A stretch of 64,000 nt of DNA from Pantoea sp. Ap-967 (GTDB lineage Bacteria > Pseudomonadota > Gammaproteobacteria > Pseudomonadales > Pseudomonadaceae), in the NCBI RefSeq assembly GCF_011752565.1, contig NZ_VWXK01000005.1, positions 186,001 to 250,000 of the forward strand. The letters are read 5' to 3'. The position numbers were made by a program, and so were the translations under genes. Position 1 is the stretch's first letter, and each line of letters begins with the position of its first letter. A model generated the notes under the pieces. It was given only the letters and a program-made list of their open reading frames with translations, did not search any database and was not told the origin of the DNA. This document shows, piece by piece, positions 60,909 to 64,000 of the stretch.

Positions 60909-60961
60909 ACACGAGGGTACCCCGGCAACGGCCGAACGGCCCTGCAGCGGTACCCTCGTGT
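60909..60961 (+). terminator. Hairpin after flgL
   Basis: ACACGAGGGTACC and GGTACCCTCGTGT form a perfect 13-base stem around a 27-base GC-rich loop. There is no long T-run (CGTTTGGGG follows), so it may be a terminator or a processing site between flgL and the glycosyltransferase. Confidence 0.6.
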
Positions 60962-61026
60962 CGTTTGGGGCGCGAGGGCCTGCCGAATTCTTCAGCGCAA
61001 CACAGTTTCCCATCAAGGTCGTCATC

Positions 61027-64000
61027 GTGACTGAGCAGCCACTTGTCAGCATCGCCATCCCGGCATTCAGTGCCGAATTCTTCCGTGGCACCCTGGCCAG
61101 CGCCCTTGCCCAGAATTACCCGAACCTGGAAATCATCGTTTGCGATGACAGCGCCGACGGCCAGATCGAAGCCATCTGCGTGGAAATGGCAGCGCGGGCG
61201 AGCGTGCCGCTGCGCCATGTCCGCAACCCGTCCCGGTTGGGTTTTGCCCGCAACCTGCAGGCCTGCCTGGAGCAGGCCAATGGCGAACTGATCAAGTTCC
61301 TGTGCGATGACGACCTGTTGCTCGACAGTTGCATCAGCCGCCAGGCCGAGGTCATCAGCCGTTGGCCGCAGGTCAGCATGGTGATTGCCCAGCGGCTGAT
61401 CTGTTCGGCCGATGACATCCTGCTGCCATCGCGCACACTCAATAGCGTGATCGCCCCGCAAAGTGCGGTGCTGGTGGGTACCGACCTGCTGGCAAGCATC
61501 ACCGACAATGTGCCCAACCTGTTTGGCGGGCTCAGCCATGCCCTGTTCCGCCGCGACCAGGTGGAGGCGTACCTGGCCCAGTTGGTGATGGCTGGCGAAG
61601 GCTTCGCGGCGCGCCTTGACCTGGCCCTGTACGCCTGCCTGTTGCGGCGCGGGCACCTGGCGAGCCTGGAGCAGATCCTCAGCATCGAGCGGCTGCATGC
61701 CGGGCGCCTCAGCCATCACTCCAGCATGACCGAGGCCTACAAGGTTGAAACACAGTGGTTGGCACAGATGCTGGCGGCCAGCACCGGCGAGGCAGCACCT
61801 GCCAATGGCTGGGTACGCTACCTGCCGCTGGACGCCTACGCGGGCGATCTTAGCCAAGGCTGGGAAGAGTTCGATATCCGGCGCTTCTACGCCGGGCAGG
61901 TGGCCAACATCATTCAACAGGTCGGCAGCCATGCACTGAGCTTTGCCGAACTCTACAGCGACTGGTTGGAGTGCCGCGACCTTTCCCCTGGGCAGCTGCG
62001 ATTATTGCCCAAGCGCATCGAGCAATGGCCGTCCCGACCGCGCATCGTACCGGTGGTGTGGTGCGAGCCGGGCGATGAGCCGGCGCTGCGCGCAACCCTC
62101 GACAGCCTGGCGGTGCAATCCTACGCCGCGGCCTCGGTTGTGGTCCTGGCTCCGGAAGGCTTTGCCAGGGTGGACGCTGCCCAGGTGCAGTACCTGCCGC
62201 TTCACGGCAGCGGCTTCGAACACCTCAACCCATGGCTGGCCGCGCCGGCCCGTGCCGATTGGGTGTTGCTGCTGCGCGCCGGCGACCGCCTGCACCCTCA
62301 CGCACTGGTGATCATGGCCGAACGCATGGCGCTGCGCAGCGAAAGCCAATGCCTGTATGTCGATGAGGACACCTTCGACGGCCTTGCCCCCGGGAACCCG
62401 ATCTTCAAGCCCGACTTCAACCTCGACCTGATGCGCAGCGTGCCCTATGTGGGGCGAGTGCTGGCGTTCCAGTGCGCGCAGTTGCAGGCGTTGGGCGGTT
62501 TCGACCCACAGTTCGGGAGCCTGGCGCCGCACGACCTGCTCTGGCGCATGGTCGAGGCCCATGGCCTGCATGTGGTCGAGCATGTGGCCGAATTGCTGGT
62601 GCACTGCCAGGGGGGGTATGCCAGTTGGCTCACCGAAACTGGCGGCCAACAGCAGGCGGTGCCGGTGGTCGAGGCCCACCTTCGCCGATTGGGTGTGCCG
62701 GCTGCAGTGGAAGGCGCCGGTGCCAGCATGGTCGCGCGCATCACCTATCAGCACGAGGCGCCGGCCAGTGTGTCGATCCTGATTCCGGCCGGGGAGCACC
62801 TGCACAGCCTCAGGCGCTGCGTGGAGTCGCTGTTCGAGCACACCGGCTACGGCAATTTCGAAGTGTTGCTGATTGCCGAGGGTAACGAGCCCGCTGATGT
62901 CGTTGCCTGGCTGTCGGCAATGCGCAGCCTCGGCGGCGCGCTGCGGGTCATCGATAGCCAGGCGCAGGGCAGGGCGGTTGCCTTCAACCAGGCCAGCCTG
63001 CAGGCGCGTGGCGATTACCTGGTGTTGCTCGACCCGGATTGTGCATTCATCGACAGCCAGTGGCTCGATACCCTGATGGCGCAGGCCCAGCGCCCCGAAG
63101 TAGGTGTGGTCGGGCCGATGCTGTGCGCCGCCGATGGCAAGGTGATCAGTGCTGGCCTGGTGCTGGGGCTGAACAATGGTACCGTCGGCACGCCGTTCAC
63201 CGGCAGCACCCTGGGCGCCGATGGCTACATGGGGCGCCAGCGCCTGGTACAGAACTGGAGCGCCGTGAGCATCGACTGCCTGGCGGTTCGGCGTGAGCTG
63301 TTCGAGGCCTTGGCTGGCCTGGATGCCACGGGCCTTCAGCCAGGCCTGGTGGAAGCCGACCTGTGCCTTCGCGCGCGGGAAATGGGTTACCTGGTCGTGT
63401 GGACGCCTTTTGCCAAGGTGGCCAAGCTGTCGGCGCACCGGCCGCTTGCCATTGGCCATGAGGCGGCTGTCGCGGCCAGGGATGTGTTCCACGATCGTTG
63501 GCTGGCCCGCGTCGCCCATGACCCTGCGTACAACGACAACCTGAGCCTGAAGATTGCCAATTTCAACCTTGAGCCAGGCTTGCGCAGCGGCTGGGACCCG
63601 TTCATCGCACGGGCGATGCCCAGTGTGCTGGCGTTGCCGACCAACACCACCGCCATTGGCCACTATCGGGTCATCCAGCCCTTCACGGAGCTGGAGCGCG
63701 CTGGCTGGATCCAGGGCCGTATCAACCATACGACGCCGGGGTTGATCGAACTGGAGCGCGAAAAGCCCGATGTCCTGGTGCTGCAGTGCCGCTACACGCC
63801 GGCCAATATCAGGGAGATGGCGCGTTTCAAGCGCTTCTCCAATGCCCGGCGAATCTACGAGTTGGATGACTACATCATCGCGCCGCCGAAAAAGAACGAT
63901 CACGCCCGCAACCTGCCGGGCAACATCGGTGAGCTGGTCGCCCAAGGGATCGCCCTGTGTGATCGCGTGGTGTGTTCCACCGAGCCACTGGCCGATGCCT
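61027..64000 (+). CDS. Large multi-domain glycosyltransferase (partial, runs off right edge)
   Basis: It reads open from a GTG at 61027 (MTEQPLVSIAIPAFSAEFF) to the window end, at least 991 residues. There are three GT2-like parts: first at about 6-200 with CDDS and FLCDDDLLL (DxD-type), second from about 339 with LYVDEDTFDG and FKPDFNLDLMRS, third from about 579 with VSILIPAGEHL and LVLLDPDCAFID. From about 878 a GT4-like part starts (GHYRVIQPFTELERAGW, YELDDYIIAPPKK). AAGG lies in the leader. Position after flgL, ahead of where fliC usually lies, suggests flagellin glycosylation. The sugar and acceptor are not known. Confidence 0.88.
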   Translation, partial: MTEQPLVSIAIPAFSAEFFRGTLASALAQNYPNLEIIVCDDSADGQIEAICVEMAARASVPLRHVRNPSRLGFARNLQACLEQANGELIKFLCDDDLLLDSCISRQAEVISRWPQVSMVIAQRLICSADDILLPSRTLNSVIAPQSAVLVGTDLLASITDNVPNLFGGLSHALFRRDQVEAYLAQLVMAGEGFAARLDLALYACLLRRGHLASLEQILSIERLHAGRLSHHSSMTEAYKVETQWLAQMLAASTGEAAPANGWVRYLPLDAYAGDLSQGWEEFDIRRFYAGQVANIIQQVGSHALSFAELYSDWLECRDLSPGQLRLLPKRIEQWPSRPRIVPVVWCEPGDEPALRATLDSLAVQSYAAASVVVLAPEGFARVDAAQVQYLPLHGSGFEHLNPWLAAPARADWVLLLRAGDRLHPHALVIMAERMALRSESQCLYVDEDTFDGLAPGNPIFKPDFNLDLMRSVPYVGRVLAFQCAQLQALGGFDPQFGSLAPHDLLWRMVEAHGLHVVEHVAELLVHCQGGYASWLTETGGQQQAVPVVEAHLRRLGVPAAVEGAGASMVARITYQHEAPASVSILIPAGEHLHSLRRCVESLFEHTGYGNFEVLLIAEGNEPADVVAWLSAMRSLGGALRVIDSQAQGRAVAFNQASLQARGDYLVLLDPDCAFIDSQWLDTLMAQAQRPEVGVVGPMLCAADGKVISAGLVLGLNNGTVGTPFTGSTLGADGYMGRQRLVQNWSAVSIDCLAVRRELFEALAGLDATGLQPGLVEADLCLRAREMGYLVVWTPFAKVAKLSAHRPLAIGHEAAVAARDVFHDRWLARVAHDPAYNDNLSLKIANFNLEPGLRSGWDPFIARAMPSVLALPTNTTAIGHYRVIQPFTELERAGWIQGRINHTTPGLIELEREKPDVLVLQCRYTPANIREMARFKRFSNARRIYELDDYIIAPPKKNDHARNLPGNIGELVAQGIALCDRVVCSTEPLADA

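Overview
The window is chromosomal DNA from a Pseudomonas of the P. putida group. GC content is high and codon use is typical of pseudomonads. The bkdA1-bkdA2-bkdB-lpdV operon with divergent bkdR, the phhAB/phhR locus, the aot-argR transporter operon and the amrZ gene all match that group, and P. putida-type REP palindromes sit in many intergenic gaps. Gene assignments come from recognising protein sequence and motifs by eye; no database search was run.

Layout. Positions 0.1-3.5 kb hold aromatic amino acid catabolism: phhA and phhB on the minus strand, with the divergent regulator gene phhR. Positions 3.6-6.2 kb hold a small DUF2790-type secreted protein and acsA (acetyl-CoA synthetase). Positions 6.8-18.9 kb form an arginine block: the transporter aotJQMP, its regulator argR, then the arginine succinyltransferase pathway aruC-aruF-aruG-astD-astB-(small His-rich protein)-astE. 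ArgR-type boxes precede both aotJ and aruC. Positions 19.2-24.2 kb hold alaS, lysC, csrA/rsmA, tRNA-Ser(GCT) and three tandem copies of tRNA-Arg(ACG). Positions 24.5-27.7 kb hold mgtE (with a possible leader peptide), amrZ, an isolated phnN and tRNA-Arg(CCT).

Positions 27.7-31.3 kb are the most accessory-looking part: a low-GC, apparently frameshifted gene beside tRNA-Arg(CCT), a Nudix hydrolase, a second-type SurE, a small conserved protein and an endonuclease I with an extra C-terminal domain. Positions 31.4-37.1 kb carry two GGDEF sensor proteins, the azlCD exporter genes with a divergent LysR regulator, and an uncharacterised 190-residue protein. Positions 37.2-44.3 kb hold the branched-chain keto acid dehydrogenase operon, bkdR and an MFS transporter.

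Positions 44.4-64 kb are a flagellar and chemotaxis cluster. On the minus strand are flgA, flgM, flgN and the PilZ gene flgZ. On the plus strand are cheV, cheR, flgBCDE, a small secreted protein and flgFGHIJKL. A very large multi-domain glycosyltransferase follows and runs off the right edge; it probably acts in flagellin glycosylation. Good sigma-54 matches precede flgB and flgF and an almost perfect sigma-28 match precedes flgM. Candidate sigma-54 and sigma-28 sites overlap between flgA and cheV.

I found no prophage, insertion sequence, CRISPR array or clear new multi-gene system. The best leads are regulatory (mgtE leader, flgA/cheV promoters, aru and aot hairpins), the broken gene by tRNA-Arg(CCT), the small proteins lodged in the ast and flg operons, and the large glycosyltransferase.
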